Notes under the pieces: model-generated
The model's database searches: none
The model's input: only the letters and a program-made list of their open reading frames with translations
What the model was told of the DNA's origin: nothing
Shown: piece by piece, positions 35,697 to 43,578 of the stretch
Layout of the letters: every line of letters starts with the position of its first letter
Position numbering within the stretch: the first letter of the stretch is position 1
Made by a program: the position numbers and the translations under genes
Assembly: GCA_964618455.1 (NCBI GenBank)
Contig: CAZUAQ010000009.1
Location: 77,276 to 141,275 of the forward strand
DNA: 64,000 nucleotides
Direction: 5' to 3'
From: CAZUAQ01 sp964618455
Lineage (GTDB): Bacteria > Planctomycetota > Phycisphaerae > UBA1845 > PWPN01

Positions 35697-36962
35697 CTAC
35701 CCGCCGATGAGTCCCATAACCTCGAGTACCCTCCGAGTCAGCGGCCACCATTCGTGATACTCGAACAGGAAGATGTTCATCGTCAGGATCTGGTAGTGGA
35801 AGTTGACCAGCCAACTGATGAACCGGTTCCCGCGGGATTGCACCAACCCATACCGCCGTAGGAATTGATACAGCCGCGTCTTCTGTTTGCCCTGCCTTCG
35901 CCAGTGTTCGTGCCACATCCGGCGTACCCCCATGCCGACCCCCTGCGACAGCCCCCACACGATGTACGAGAGGTACGTGCCGTGCCACACGCCGCAGAAC
36001 AGAAACGTCAACACAAAGGCGGCGAAGTAATGCATTCGCTTTCGGATGAGCGGCAGGAACAGGTAATCGTGCAGCCAGGAGCCCAGCGTGATATGCCATC
36101 GCCGCCAGAAGACGTCGATGCTCGGCGCGCTCCAGCAGTAGTTGAAGTTGTCCGGCAATCGATACCCCATGAGATACCCCATGGCGATGCTGAGATCGGT
36201 GTACGCGCTGAGCCAGAAGAAGAAGGGGAAGGGAGCGGCGTAGAGCTGGACGATCAGGCTGAGGGCGGGAATGCGATCGGGATGATCGAGCCGCGTCTCG
36301 GGGGGAAACGTCTCCAGCAGGAACGCCATGGCCCAGAGGCGCAGCCCGGCGGTCAGCACGCGCCCCCCGGCGGCGAGAAAGCGCGCATGCTCGAGCGGCC
36401 TGCGGTGCAACTGGTCGGTGAACTCGGGGAAGCGCTGGATCGGGCCCATACGCATCGTCGGGAGGAAAAGAAGGTAAGCGAGGAAATCCAGACGGGAGGG
36501 CACGGAATAACGTCCGCCGGCGACGTCGGCGAGCACGTGGTACGTCCGCAGGAAGACATAGGCGATGCCCGCCCAATGCAGATAGTGAAAGTAGAGCGGT
36601 GTCGCTTCCGGCAGCCATGGCGGTTGAGGCACCATCAGCCAGCCGAACAAACCCATTGCCAGAAGCAAGGTGCCGATCCAGCGCCGCCCGGGCTTGGCGA
36701 GGTGCTGCACGATCTCGCCGCTGAAAAGCACCATGGCGGCGAACGTCAGCGCGTAGGCCGGTCCGAGCGTGACCAGCGCGAGCACGAGCGATGTCCCGAT
36801 GAGATAGAGTCTTCGACTTTTCGGAGGGCATAACCAGTACCCGGGCACGAACACCAGGCCGAGGATCATGCCCATGGGGCCTTGCATCAGATCGATGTCG
36901 CCCTCGACCCAATGCAGCCATCCGTCCGGCAGCATCTCCCAACTCAAGGTGGCGGCAAGCAT
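35697..36962 (-). CDS. MBOAT-family O-acyltransferase
   Basis: A ~421-residue multi-pass membrane protein of the AlgI/DltB group. The family core is SIDVFWRRWHITLGSWLHDYLFLPLI, with the second conserved His in FLFCGVWHGTYLSYIVWG. About ten hydrophobic helices are visible. Such enzymes transfer acyl groups, often acetyl, to exported polysaccharides. The start is uncertain (ATG 36962, or GTG 37046 upstream). No AlgJ/AlgX-like partner is beside it. It is divergent from the isocitrate dehydrogenase gene. Confidence 0.88.
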   Translation of the reverse strand: MLAATLSWEMLPDGWLHWVEGDIDLMQGPMGMILGLVFVPGYWLCPPKSRRLYLIGTSLVLALVTLGPAYALTFAAMVLFSGEIVQHLAKPGRRWIGTLLLAMGLFGWLMVPQPPWLPEATPLYFHYLHWAGIAYVFLRTYHVLADVAGGRYSVPSRLDFLAYLLFLPTMRMGPIQRFPEFTDQLHRRPLEHARFLAAGGRVLTAGLRLWAMAFLLETFPPETRLDHPDRIPALSLIVQLYAAPFPFFFWLSAYTDLSIAMGYLMGYRLPDNFNYCWSAPSIDVFWRRWHITLGSWLHDYLFLPLIRKRMHYFAAFVLTFLFCGVWHGTYLSYIVWGLSQGVGMGVRRMWHEHWRRQGKQKTRLYQFLRRYGLVQSRGNRFISWLVNFHYQILTMNIFLFEYHEWWPLTRRVLEVMGLIGG

Positions 36963-37009
36963 CGACGTGCGAATGACCTCATCAGTGTTCACGCAGGAAC
37001 CAAGCCGGA

Positions 37010-37037
37010 TTGCCGACTCATGCGGGTCGGATATAAT
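37010..37037 (+). promoter_or_regulatory. Promoter of the isocitrate dehydrogenase-hemC operon
   Basis: TTGCCG (37010-37015), 16 bases, TATAAT (37032-37037), ~80 bases before ATG 37118. Prediction from hexamers and spacing. Confidence 0.6.
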
Positions 37038-37117
37038 CGCCCGCACGGCAAAAACGCAAGCCTGATCGCACCCCGGGTGTACCGACGAGCCCGGCCGAAG
37101 GAAGAGGTTTTTCAGTT

Positions 37118-38128
37118 ATGGCTCATACGGTATGTCTGATCGCGGGGGACGGCATCGGGCCGGAGGTGACCACTGCCGCACGCGAAGTGATCGAGGCGTC
37201 GGGCGTGGACATCGACTGGGTCCCGCTTCCGGCGGGGCAGACCGCCCACGAACTCTACGGCAACGTCCTCCCCGAGCGCACCATCGCGGGGATCCGCGGT
37301 CACGGCATTGCCCTCAAGGGTCCCGTGACGACCCCGATCGGTCGGGGACACACCAGCGTCAACGTCGCCCTGCGCAAGCGCCTCAATCTTTACGCCGCCG
37401 TGCGGCCGGTCCGCACCATGCCGGGCGTGAAGACGCGCTTCGACAACGTCGACATGGTCATCATCCGCGAGAACACGGAAGGACTCTATTCGGGGATCGA
37501 GAACGAAGTCATCCCGGGCGTGATCCAAAGCCTGAAAATTGCCACGCGCGACGCCTCCCTCCGCATCGCCGAATTCGCCTTCAATTACGCCGTCGAGCGG
37601 GAACGCAAACGCGTCACCGTGTTCCACAAGGCGAACATCATGAAGATGTCCGACGGGCTTTTCCTCCGCTGTGCCGGCGAGGTACACACACGCTACGCCG
37701 ACAAGGTCGAGCACAACGCGCTGATCATCGACAACGGCTGCATGCAGATGGTCAAGGATCCGACGCAGTTCGATATCCTGCTGCTGGAGAATCTCTACGG
37801 CGATATCATCAGTGATCTGGCATCCGGTTTCGTTGGCGGGCTCGGCGTTGTTCCGGGGGCCAACTTCGGCGACCACTGCGCGGTCTTCGAGCCGGTGCAC
37901 GGTTCCGCGCCGGATATCGCCCGGCAGGGTTTGGCCAATCCCCTGGCGTGCATTATGAGCGGTGTCATGATGCTGAACCACCTCGGCGAGACCGATTCGG
38001 CTACGCGGATCCGCGAGGCCTACGATGCCGTGCTCGCGGAAGGAAATCCTGAATCGCTCACGCGCGACATCGGCGGCACGGGAACGACGACGTCCTTCAC
38101 CCAGGCCGTGATCAAGGCAATGAAGTGA
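37118..38128 (+). CDS. NAD-type isocitrate/isopropylmalate dehydrogenase family enzyme, probably isocitrate dehydrogenase
   Basis: A 336-residue enzyme. LIAGDGIGPEV opens the fold; SVNVALRKRLNLYAAVRPVR is the substrate loop whose Ser and Arg pattern fits isocitrate rather than isopropylmalate; IIRENTEGLYSGIE, LLLENLYGDIISDLASG and EPVHGSAPDIA follow. The length and GSAPDIAR context match NAD-dependent, IDH3-like enzymes of the citrate cycle. Homoisocitrate dehydrogenase is an alternative. hemC follows 13 bases after. Confidence 0.85.
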   Translation: MAHTVCLIAGDGIGPEVTTAAREVIEASGVDIDWVPLPAGQTAHELYGNVLPERTIAGIRGHGIALKGPVTTPIGRGHTSVNVALRKRLNLYAAVRPVRTMPGVKTRFDNVDMVIIRENTEGLYSGIENEVIPGVIQSLKIATRDASLRIAEFAFNYAVERERKRVTVFHKANIMKMSDGLFLRCAGEVHTRYADKVEHNALIIDNGCMQMVKDPTQFDILLLENLYGDIISDLASGFVGGLGVVPGANFGDHCAVFEPVHGSAPDIARQGLANPLACIMSGVMMLNHLGETDSATRIREAYDAVLAEGNPESLTRDIGGTGTTTSFTQAVIKAMK

Positions 38129-38141
38129 GCCCCACCCATTC

Positions 38142-39107
38142 ATGACCGATACGCCTGACAGATTGATCGTGGGAACGCGCGGGTCGCTGCTGGCCAGGGC
38201 TCAGACGGGCTGGGTGGTCAAGCGGATCCGTGATGCCAACCCCGGCCTGCAGGTCGATGTCGAGATCATCTCCACGCGAGGCGATCGCGAACAGAACAAG
38301 CCGCTCCCGGAGATCGGAGGCAAGGGGCTCTTCACCGAGGACCTGGAACGTGCCCTGCACAAGGGGCGTATCGATGTGGCGGTCCACTCCGCCAAGGATC
38401 TCCCGACGGATCTGACGGAGGGACTGGCGATTCTATGCGTGCCGACGCGCGAAGATCCGCGCGATGCCTGGATCGCCGGGGATGGGCAACCCTTTGTCGA
38501 CATCAAGCCGGGCAGTCGCGTCGGGACCACGAGCCTGAGGCGCCAGGCGCAACTCCGCATGATCGTGCCCGACCTGGAATTCGTGCAGCTTCGCGGCAAT
38601 GTGGATACGCGCATCCGCAAGATTCAGGAGGGGCAGTGCGAGGGGGCGGTGCTAGCGATGGCGGGTTTGAAGCGCGTCGGCATGGCCGAGCACGTGACGC
38701 ATCCCTTCGAATCGGCGGTGATGGTACCCGCGCCGGGGCAGGGAGCACTGGCCATCGAGGGCCGCGAAGGCGACAGTCGCGTGGCGTCGCTCCTGGCCGG
38801 AGTCCATGACGAAGCCACCGCTCTCGAACTCGCCATGGAGCGGCGCATCCTGACCGCCCTCGACGCCGGGTGTCACGCCCCGGTGGGCATCCATGCGCGT
38901 GTGGACGGGGAGCGATTGTCGTGCGAAGTGCTGGTCAGCGAACCCGGCGGGCGACGAAGTCTTCGTCACCGCGTGGTGGGTCGCGCGGATGATAATCACG
39001 AGGCGATGGCCGACGGGATGATCGCCTCGCTGCGCGCCGGCGGGGCCGAGGCCATCATCGCAGCCAGTCGGCAGGAATATCAAGCGGGAGAGGGTGAGCA
39101 GACATGA
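38142..39107 (+). CDS. hemC: Porphobilinogen deaminase (hydroxymethylbilane synthase)
   Basis: A 321-residue enzyme joining four porphobilinogens in tetrapyrrole synthesis. Signatures: LIVGTRGSLLARAQT, VEIISTRGDR, LPEIGGKGLFTEDLERAL, VAVHSAKDLPT, and C244 in DAGCHAPVG, which anchors the dipyrromethane cofactor. It starts 13 bases after the isocitrate dehydrogenase stop, and its stop overlaps the next gene by 4 bases (ATGA). Confidence 0.97.
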   Translation: MTDTPDRLIVGTRGSLLARAQTGWVVKRIRDANPGLQVDVEIISTRGDREQNKPLPEIGGKGLFTEDLERALHKGRIDVAVHSAKDLPTDLTEGLAILCVPTREDPRDAWIAGDGQPFVDIKPGSRVGTTSLRRQAQLRMIVPDLEFVQLRGNVDTRIRKIQEGQCEGAVLAMAGLKRVGMAEHVTHPFESAVMVPAPGQGALAIEGREGDSRVASLLAGVHDEATALELAMERRILTALDAGCHAPVGIHARVDGERLSCEVLVSEPGGRRSLRHRVVGRADDNHEAMADGMIASLRAGGAEAIIAASRQEYQAGEGEQT

Positions 39108-39916
39108 ACAGCGACAGAATCAGACGGCATCGACGAAACGCGGGATCGACGCTCTTGACCGCCGCCATCTGTTTGACGGGGTTCAGCGCGACGGGGTGCT
39201 CTCAGGGCCGAGACGGCTTGAAGCGTGACGGTTCCTACGCGCGGCCGACGTACAAATGCCATTACACGGAGAACGCGCCCACGATCGACGGCCGGATGGT
39301 CGCGGGCGAATGGAAGGGGGCGGAGGTCGTCGAACTGGTCCTGACGCATACCGAGGAAGTGCCGCGGCAGGGCACCACCGCCCGCGCGCTCTGGACCGAT
39401 GAGGCGCTCTACATCGCCTTCGTCTGCGAGGATGATGACATCTGGGCCGACCTGACCGAGCGCGACAGCAGCATCTACGATTCCGAGGTGGTCGAGGTCT
39501 TCATTGATGCCAACCGTGACGAGAAGACCTACGTCGAACTGGAAATCAATCCGATCAACACCATCCTGGACATGTACATTTTGAATCGCGGTCCCGGCAA
39601 GCGCTACGACGGGATGCGCGACTTCACGTGTCTCGGATTGGAGTCGACCACCCACGTGGAAGGCACGGTCGCTCCCGGCCGCGGTCTTGGCGATGCCGAC
39701 GACACGCGATGGACGGTCGAGATCGCCATGCCCTTCGAGGGCTTTCCGCTGGCTGAACATCTCCCGCCTCGCCCCGGGGACATCTGGCACTGGAACCTGT
39801 ACCGTATCGACCGTCCTGCCGATAAGAAACAGGACGAGTATTCGGCGTGGTCGCCCACAGGTGCGATCAACTATCATCGCCCGGACCGGTTCGGCCGGCT
39901 GCTCTTCATGCGGTAA
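39104..39916 (+). CDS. CBM9-like carbohydrate-binding lipoprotein
   Basis: A 270-residue lipoprotein. The signal ends LTGFSATGC. The rest is a CBM9-type sandwich: APTIDGRMVAGEWKGAEVVEL, TARALWTDEALYIAFVCEDDD and EVVEVFIDANRDEKTYVELE are typical. Translation is probably coupled to hemC (4-base overlap), an odd pairing of heme synthesis with a glycan-binding protein. Ligand unknown. Confidence 0.85.
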   Translation: MNSDRIRRHRRNAGSTLLTAAICLTGFSATGCSQGRDGLKRDGSYARPTYKCHYTENAPTIDGRMVAGEWKGAEVVELVLTHTEEVPRQGTTARALWTDEALYIAFVCEDDDIWADLTERDSSIYDSEVVEVFIDANRDEKTYVELEINPINTILDMYILNRGPGKRYDGMRDFTCLGLESTTHVEGTVAPGRGLGDADDTRWTVEIAMPFEGFPLAEHLPPRPGDIWHWNLYRIDRPADKKQDEYSAWSPTGAINYHRPDRFGRLLFMR

Positions 39917-39934
39917 CAGGAAGCCACGACTCAC

Positions 39935-41392
39935 ATGCGAATGCCCGTCAAGACCCTGATGCGCTGGATCATTGCGGGGGGCGGCGTGCTCGTAGCGCTG
40001 GTCCTGCTGCTCGGGCCGACGTTCGTTCTTCCCGAACGCGCCCCGGACGATCTCATCCCCGAAGCGCCGCAGCGGGCCATGGCGGTCTTCGTGCTCTGCC
40101 TGTCCCTGTGGATCAGCAATGTCATCCCGCTGCCCGCCACGAGCCTGCTGGCCATCGCCCTGTTGCCGATGCTGAACGTCGTGCCGAATCAGAAGGCGTT
40201 CGGCTACTTTGGGAACCACGCCGTCTTTTTCATTCTCGGCGTCTTCATGCTTTCGTCAGCCATGATCGATACCGGCCTGTCCAAACGGCTGACACTTCAC
40301 TTCATGCACCGCTTCGACAAGTCGCCCAAGCGGCTCGTCGGCGGCGTGTTGATCAGTGGATCGTTCTTCTCGCTCTGGATGCCCGAGCACGCCGTGGCGG
40401 CGATGATGTTCCCCCTCGTGCTCGAAGTCTGCGAATCGCTGCAGCTCAAGCGGCCCGGCAGTGCGTATGCCCGCACGCTCTTTCTCGCGCTCGCCTGGGG
40501 AACGGTCATCGGCGGCGTGGGCACATATCTCGGTGGGGCGCGGGCCGTGCTGGCGGTCGACCTGCTTCAGAAGTTCACCGACGTCGACGTGCCGACCTTC
40601 TTTGAGTTCGCCATGATGACCATGCCCACGGTCATCATCATGACTGCCGTGGCCTACGTCGTCATCACCTGGCGGGCCTCGATCGAAGTCGATTCCATCT
40701 CCCAGGTCACACGGATGCTGTCGAACCGCGTCGCCCAGCTCGGACCCCTGGCCGGGCGTGAAAAACGACTGGCGGTGCTGATGCTGGCCACCATACTCTC
40801 CTGGGTGTTTCTGCCCTCGATCTCGAAGGGTCTCTTCGGCCATGAAATCGGTCTCGGCGAGATCGCCCTGGCGGCCGGAGTGTCCGTTTTCGTGCTCCGA
40901 ATCGCCCAATGGCAGCGCGTCCAGGATTACGTCAACTGGGGCGTGCTGGTCATGTACGGTGGGGCGGTCGCTCTCGGCTACGCCGTGGCCGAGACCCACG
41001 CCATGGAGTACTTTGCCGATCTCATCATTCCGATCATCGGCGCCAACCGCACCATCCTGATCCTAGCCACCGTGGTCATCGCCGTGCTTCTGACCGAGAG
41101 CATCAGCAATGCCGCCGTGGTGACGCTCATGCTCCCCGTCGTGTTCAGCGTGTGCGAGCGGCCCGAAGTGAACCTCTCGCCGCTGATGATGATGTACCTG
41201 GTCACGATTCCCGCCGGTCTGGCCTTCTGCATGCCCATGAGCAGTCCGCCGAATGCCATTGCGTACTCCTCCGGCTATTATGGTATGGGGACGATCATCC
41301 GCCGGGGCGTCTGGTTGAACCTGGCCTCGTTGATCGTCTTCCTGCTGGTCGCGAAACTGTACTGGCCTCTGGTCAGCGACTTCGGATTCTGA
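39935..41392 (+). CDS. SLC13/DASS-family anion-sodium symporter
   Basis: A 485-residue carrier with ~11 TM helices. The two SN-containing hairpins of the family are visible: LWISNVIPLPATSLLAIALLP and LTESISNAAVVTLMLPVVF, plus AYSSGYYGMG near the end. Members carry dicarboxylates, sulfate or phosphate with Na+. An APS kinase gene ~210 bases downstream suggests sulfate, but a dispersed repeat lies between, so co-transcription is unsure. Confidence 0.9.
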   Translation: MRMPVKTLMRWIIAGGGVLVALVLLLGPTFVLPERAPDDLIPEAPQRAMAVFVLCLSLWISNVIPLPATSLLAIALLPMLNVVPNQKAFGYFGNHAVFFILGVFMLSSAMIDTGLSKRLTLHFMHRFDKSPKRLVGGVLISGSFFSLWMPEHAVAAMMFPLVLEVCESLQLKRPGSAYARTLFLALAWGTVIGGVGTYLGGARAVLAVDLLQKFTDVDVPTFFEFAMMTMPTVIIMTAVAYVVITWRASIEVDSISQVTRMLSNRVAQLGPLAGREKRLAVLMLATILSWVFLPSISKGLFGHEIGLGEIALAAGVSVFVLRIAQWQRVQDYVNWGVLVMYGGAVALGYAVAETHAMEYFADLIIPIIGANRTILILATVVIAVLLTESISNAAVVTLMLPVVFSVCERPEVNLSPLMMMYLVTIPAGLAFCMPMSSPPNAIAYSSGYYGMGTIIRRGVWLNLASLIVFLLVAKLYWPLVSDFGF

Positions 41393-41406
41393 GAACGCCG
41401 GAAGGC

Positions 41407-41554
41407 AGCCACGGATGAATGCCGATGCACACGGATGGAATGAAGGACGGAAGAATGGCAGTCAAGCCTGACATCGCATCAATGAGTTCTGATGATAAGC
41501 GCGGATTGTTGTGTCCTGTGTTCATCTGCGTCCATCGGCGTTCATCCATGGTTC
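41407..41554. repeat. Palindromic intergenic element, copy 2
   Basis: The left arm (41407-41439) starts AGCCACGGATGAATGCCGAT and the right arm (41521-41554) is its reverse complement at ~27 of 33 positions. The ~80-base interior is non-coding. The CCACGGATGAA wording resembles the intergenic repeats found in many environmental genomes. Confidence 0.65.
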
Positions 41555-41605
41555 TATCCGACTTGAACTGCGGTACTGCGTGTAGAAAGGCGGGTTGACG
41601 GCGTC

Positions 41606-42214
41606 ATGCCCGATTTGGGATTCACCATCTGGTTCACCGGTCTCAGCGGCTCGGGTAAGAGTACGCTGGCGGAGATGGCACGGGAAGAGTTGCTCGCCCG
41701 TGGGCAGCACGTCGAGTGGCTCGACTCGGCCAAGATCCGCCGCGAACTCAACCGCGATCTCGGCTTCACGCGCGAGGACATCGAAACGAACCTCCTCCGC
41801 CTCGGGTACGAGTGCAGGCTGCTCAACCGCAACGGCGTCGTGGCCCTGGTCTCCGCCATCTCGCCGTACCGCGAAACACGTGAGACGATTCGCGGCGAGA
41901 TCGGACGCTTTGTGGAGGTCTATTGCCGCTGCCCGCTGGAAGTGCTGGTCCGGCGGGATGAGCACGGACTCTTCGAGCGTGCCCAGAAGGGGGAGATCCG
42001 CAACGTGGCGGGGATCGACGTCCTGTACGAGGAGCCGCTCAAGCCGGAAGTTGTCGTCGAGACCGACCGCGAAACCCCCGAAACCGGCGTCGCCCGCATC
42101 CTCAAGACCGCCGAACTCCTGAACTACCTCCCGCCCCAGAAAAAGGGCCCCGGCTACACCCCCGCCGAGGAAGAAATGATCCGCAACCGCCTCCGCGATC
42201 TCGGCTATCTGTGA
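41606..42214 (+). CDS. cysC: Adenylylsulfate kinase
   Basis: A 202-residue APS kinase converting APS to PAPS. The P-loop is GLSGSGKST (residues 12-20); the DSAKIRRELNRDLGFTREDIETNLLRLGY block and the FVEVYCRCPLEVLVRRD and GIDVLYEEPLKPEVVVET motifs are diagnostic. The C-terminal extension (LPPQKKGPGYTPAEEEMIRNR) is unusual for stand-alone CysC. It may supply sulfotransferases rather than assimilation; CysN/D and CysH are not in the window. Confidence 0.93.
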   Translation: MPDLGFTIWFTGLSGSGKSTLAEMAREELLARGQHVEWLDSAKIRRELNRDLGFTREDIETNLLRLGYECRLLNRNGVVALVSAISPYRETRETIRGEIGRFVEVYCRCPLEVLVRRDEHGLFERAQKGEIRNVAGIDVLYEEPLKPEVVVETDRETPETGVARILKTAELLNYLPPQKKGPGYTPAEEEMIRNRLRDLGYL

Positions 42215-42222
42215 TCCATCAA

Positions 42223-42942
42223 CTAACCATGCATCGCATTGTCAAGACAGCGGATAGTCTCAGTAACACTTTCACGCCTAGAGAAAAGCCGGAAGCGCGA
42301 GAAGTGGGGGACGGAAAGGAGCACCTTTGACCGTCCACCTCGATCAAATCCATATCGCACAATAGTGAATGCAGTTTTGCCCCAACCCGTAGGATGCTCT
42401 TCGACTTCGCCTTTCCTGATTGACAGACTTGACAGAATGCCACTTGCCTCTGAAAACGCAAACCGTCCCAAGCATAGTGTAAGGTCGGGCTGAATCTCAC
42501 CCAATACTCTGGACCATAGCTTTCGTGCGAACTCCTTGGATTCTGCACGCCGTGGCAGTGCCTGCCAATTCGGAGATCGGAATGGGACCCATTGAGCCGA
42601 GAGAATCTCGTTTTCTACGAACTCTTCCAGGGGAATCGCACTTCCGCTCAACACATGAAGGATCTGAAATAATTTCTGGATCTGTATCTGCATCGGTGCA
42701 CAGCCTGTCGGATAGTCCTTCCACTTTTCACGATAGAATGAGCTTCCGTATTCACAACTTGCTGCGGGATGGTCGGGATTGCCTCGCTGCCCTCCCGGGT
42801 TCAAACCTAGGAAAAGGAAAGGGATATTCGATCGGAACAAGCGCTTCCTGCACGTCAGAAATCGCCATCCAAGTGAATGACCAAGCCGAGCATAGGCCGA
42901 CTCGATGTCACGACAGCAAGCTTGAAAAAGAGATTCGAGCAT
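42223..42942 (-). CDS. Uracil-DNA-glycosylase-superfamily-like protein
   Basis: A 239-residue protein. FLFLGLNPGG is the first glycosylase motif, with WVPFRSPNWQALP downstream and VLLSVPHFSRFRLF where the second catalytic loop (H-P-S) would stand; the canonical Pro-Ser after His is altered to Phe-Ser. DNA repair is therefore a guess. The start at 42942 lies 20 bases past a strong terminator (42963-43003), so it may be read from an attenuated leader. Confidence 0.6.
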   Translation of the reverse strand: MLESLFQACCRDIESAYARLGHSLGWRFLTCRKRLFRSNIPFLFLGLNPGGQRGNPDHPAASCEYGSSFYREKWKDYPTGCAPMQIQIQKLFQILHVLSGSAIPLEEFVENEILSAQWVPFRSPNWQALPRRAESKEFARKLWSRVLGEIQPDLTLCLGRFAFSEASGILSSLSIRKGEVEEHPTGWGKTAFTIVRYGFDRGGRSKVLLSVPHFSRFRLFSRRESVTETIRCLDNAMHG

Positions 42943-42962
42943 TGGGCTGTGAAGGTCTTGTG

Positions 42963-43003
42963 AAAAAAAGACCCGCCGACCGGCAGGACACCGATCGGCG
43001 GGC
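42963..43003 (-). terminator. Rho-independent terminator or attenuator
   Basis: On the minus strand an 8-bp CCCGCCGA/TCGGCGGG stem continues past one mismatch with CGG/CCG, loop of 7, then seven T (42969-42963). It ends the transcript from 43.31 kb and lies directly before the glycosylase-like gene. Confidence 0.9.
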
Positions 43004-43019
43004 TTTATCATTTGGGCCG

Positions 43020-43103
43020 CTATGCAGAACGCAGCCACGTTCGCTGCATCCTACTGCAGCCACCTACAGTCTGTTCCAAGGTCCACGGATCACCTCCTTT
43101 CAT
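43020..43103 (-). CDS. Possible 27-residue small protein or leader peptide
   Basis: ATG 43103, preceded by GGGAGG 7 bases upstream, opens MKGGDPWTLEQTVGGCSRMQ and stops at 43020. The codons GGA GGT GAT CC lie inside the 16S-complementary stretch. An alternative GTG (43086) directly after that stretch gives only 11 residues. Without comparison to other genomes this is a candidate, not a firm gene. Confidence 0.3.
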   Translation of the reverse strand: MKGGDPWTLEQTVGGCSRMQRTWLRSA

Positions 43104-43315
43104 CGGGCCACCTCCCGCAGCGATCGACGACCTGGCATCGATGCCACGAGCCTTGACCTGTCCACCGACCGTCGCCGGGGACACCGACGAAGACACGCGT
43201 CGCTCAAACACACGCTTGACCGCAACACGGTGCTCCGGCACGAACGCTCGAAATCCACCGGATCCAGCCCGTCGTTTAGGAACCGGCTTGCGATCCGCAC
43301 GCTCGCTTTCGTTCA

Positions 43316-43343
43316 ATTATACACCACGAATCGGTCAAGCCAA
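43316..43343 (-). promoter_or_regulatory. Predicted promoter of the 43-kb transcript
   Basis: Minus strand: TTGGCT (43343-43338), 16 bases, perfect TATAAT (43321-43316). Points toward the 16S-complementary RNA. Confidence 0.6.
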
Positions 43344-43412
43344 GTGATTTTCTGAAGTGGGTTTTCCAACTTTCTTCAGCGTTCCCCGGACGCCCCGGAG
43401 AAGGAACGATCC

Positions 43413-43563
43413 GTCCACGGAAGACACGAAAATCACGGAAGGAGAAGATGAGGAATAGCATTTCCGAGGGCGCCATACAGCCATCGCATCGCGTACTTCA
43501 TACCGTACATCAGACTCTCCTGCACTTTCACCCTTTTCCGTGCTCTCCGTGTCTTCCGTGGAC
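43413..43563. repeat. Palindromic intergenic element, copy 3
   Basis: The left arm (43413-43443) starts GTCCACGGAAGACACGAAAA and the right arm (43532-43563) is its reverse complement at ~27 of 31 positions. The interior of ~90 bases has no gene. It lies at the 3' end of the PPK2 gene. Confidence 0.65.
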
Positions 43564-43578
43564 CGAATTCTTCCTCTC

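Larger units (their letters stand above)
42963..43309 (-). ncRNA. Unannotated transcript with 14-nt complement of the 16S 3' end
   Basis: About 347 nt on the minus strand between a predicted promoter and a strong terminator. It contains AAAGGAGGTGATCC (43100-43087), a perfect complement of the canonical 16S rRNA 3' tail GGATCACCTCCTTT. A hairpin ATGCAG(CG)AACG-TGGCTG-CGTTCTGCAT follows, and a TGGCATCGATGCCA palindrome stands upstream. A 27-codon frame (43103-43020) starts inside the complement. Readings: a leader controlling the glycosylase-like gene, a small-protein message with extreme Shine-Dalgarno sequence, or an RNA acting on ribosomes. Confidence 0.55.

Noticed and set aside
43087..43100. 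Fragment of a 16S gene 3' end on the plus strand
   Set aside because: Only the 14 terminal bases match; the DNA before them does not resemble 16S helix 45, so a complement on the minus strand is the better reading.
43020..43316. 98-codon minus-strand frame upstream of the 27-codon frame
   Set aside because: Its TTG start lies inside the predicted -10 box and it has no ribosome site; only the last 27 codons have a plausible start.
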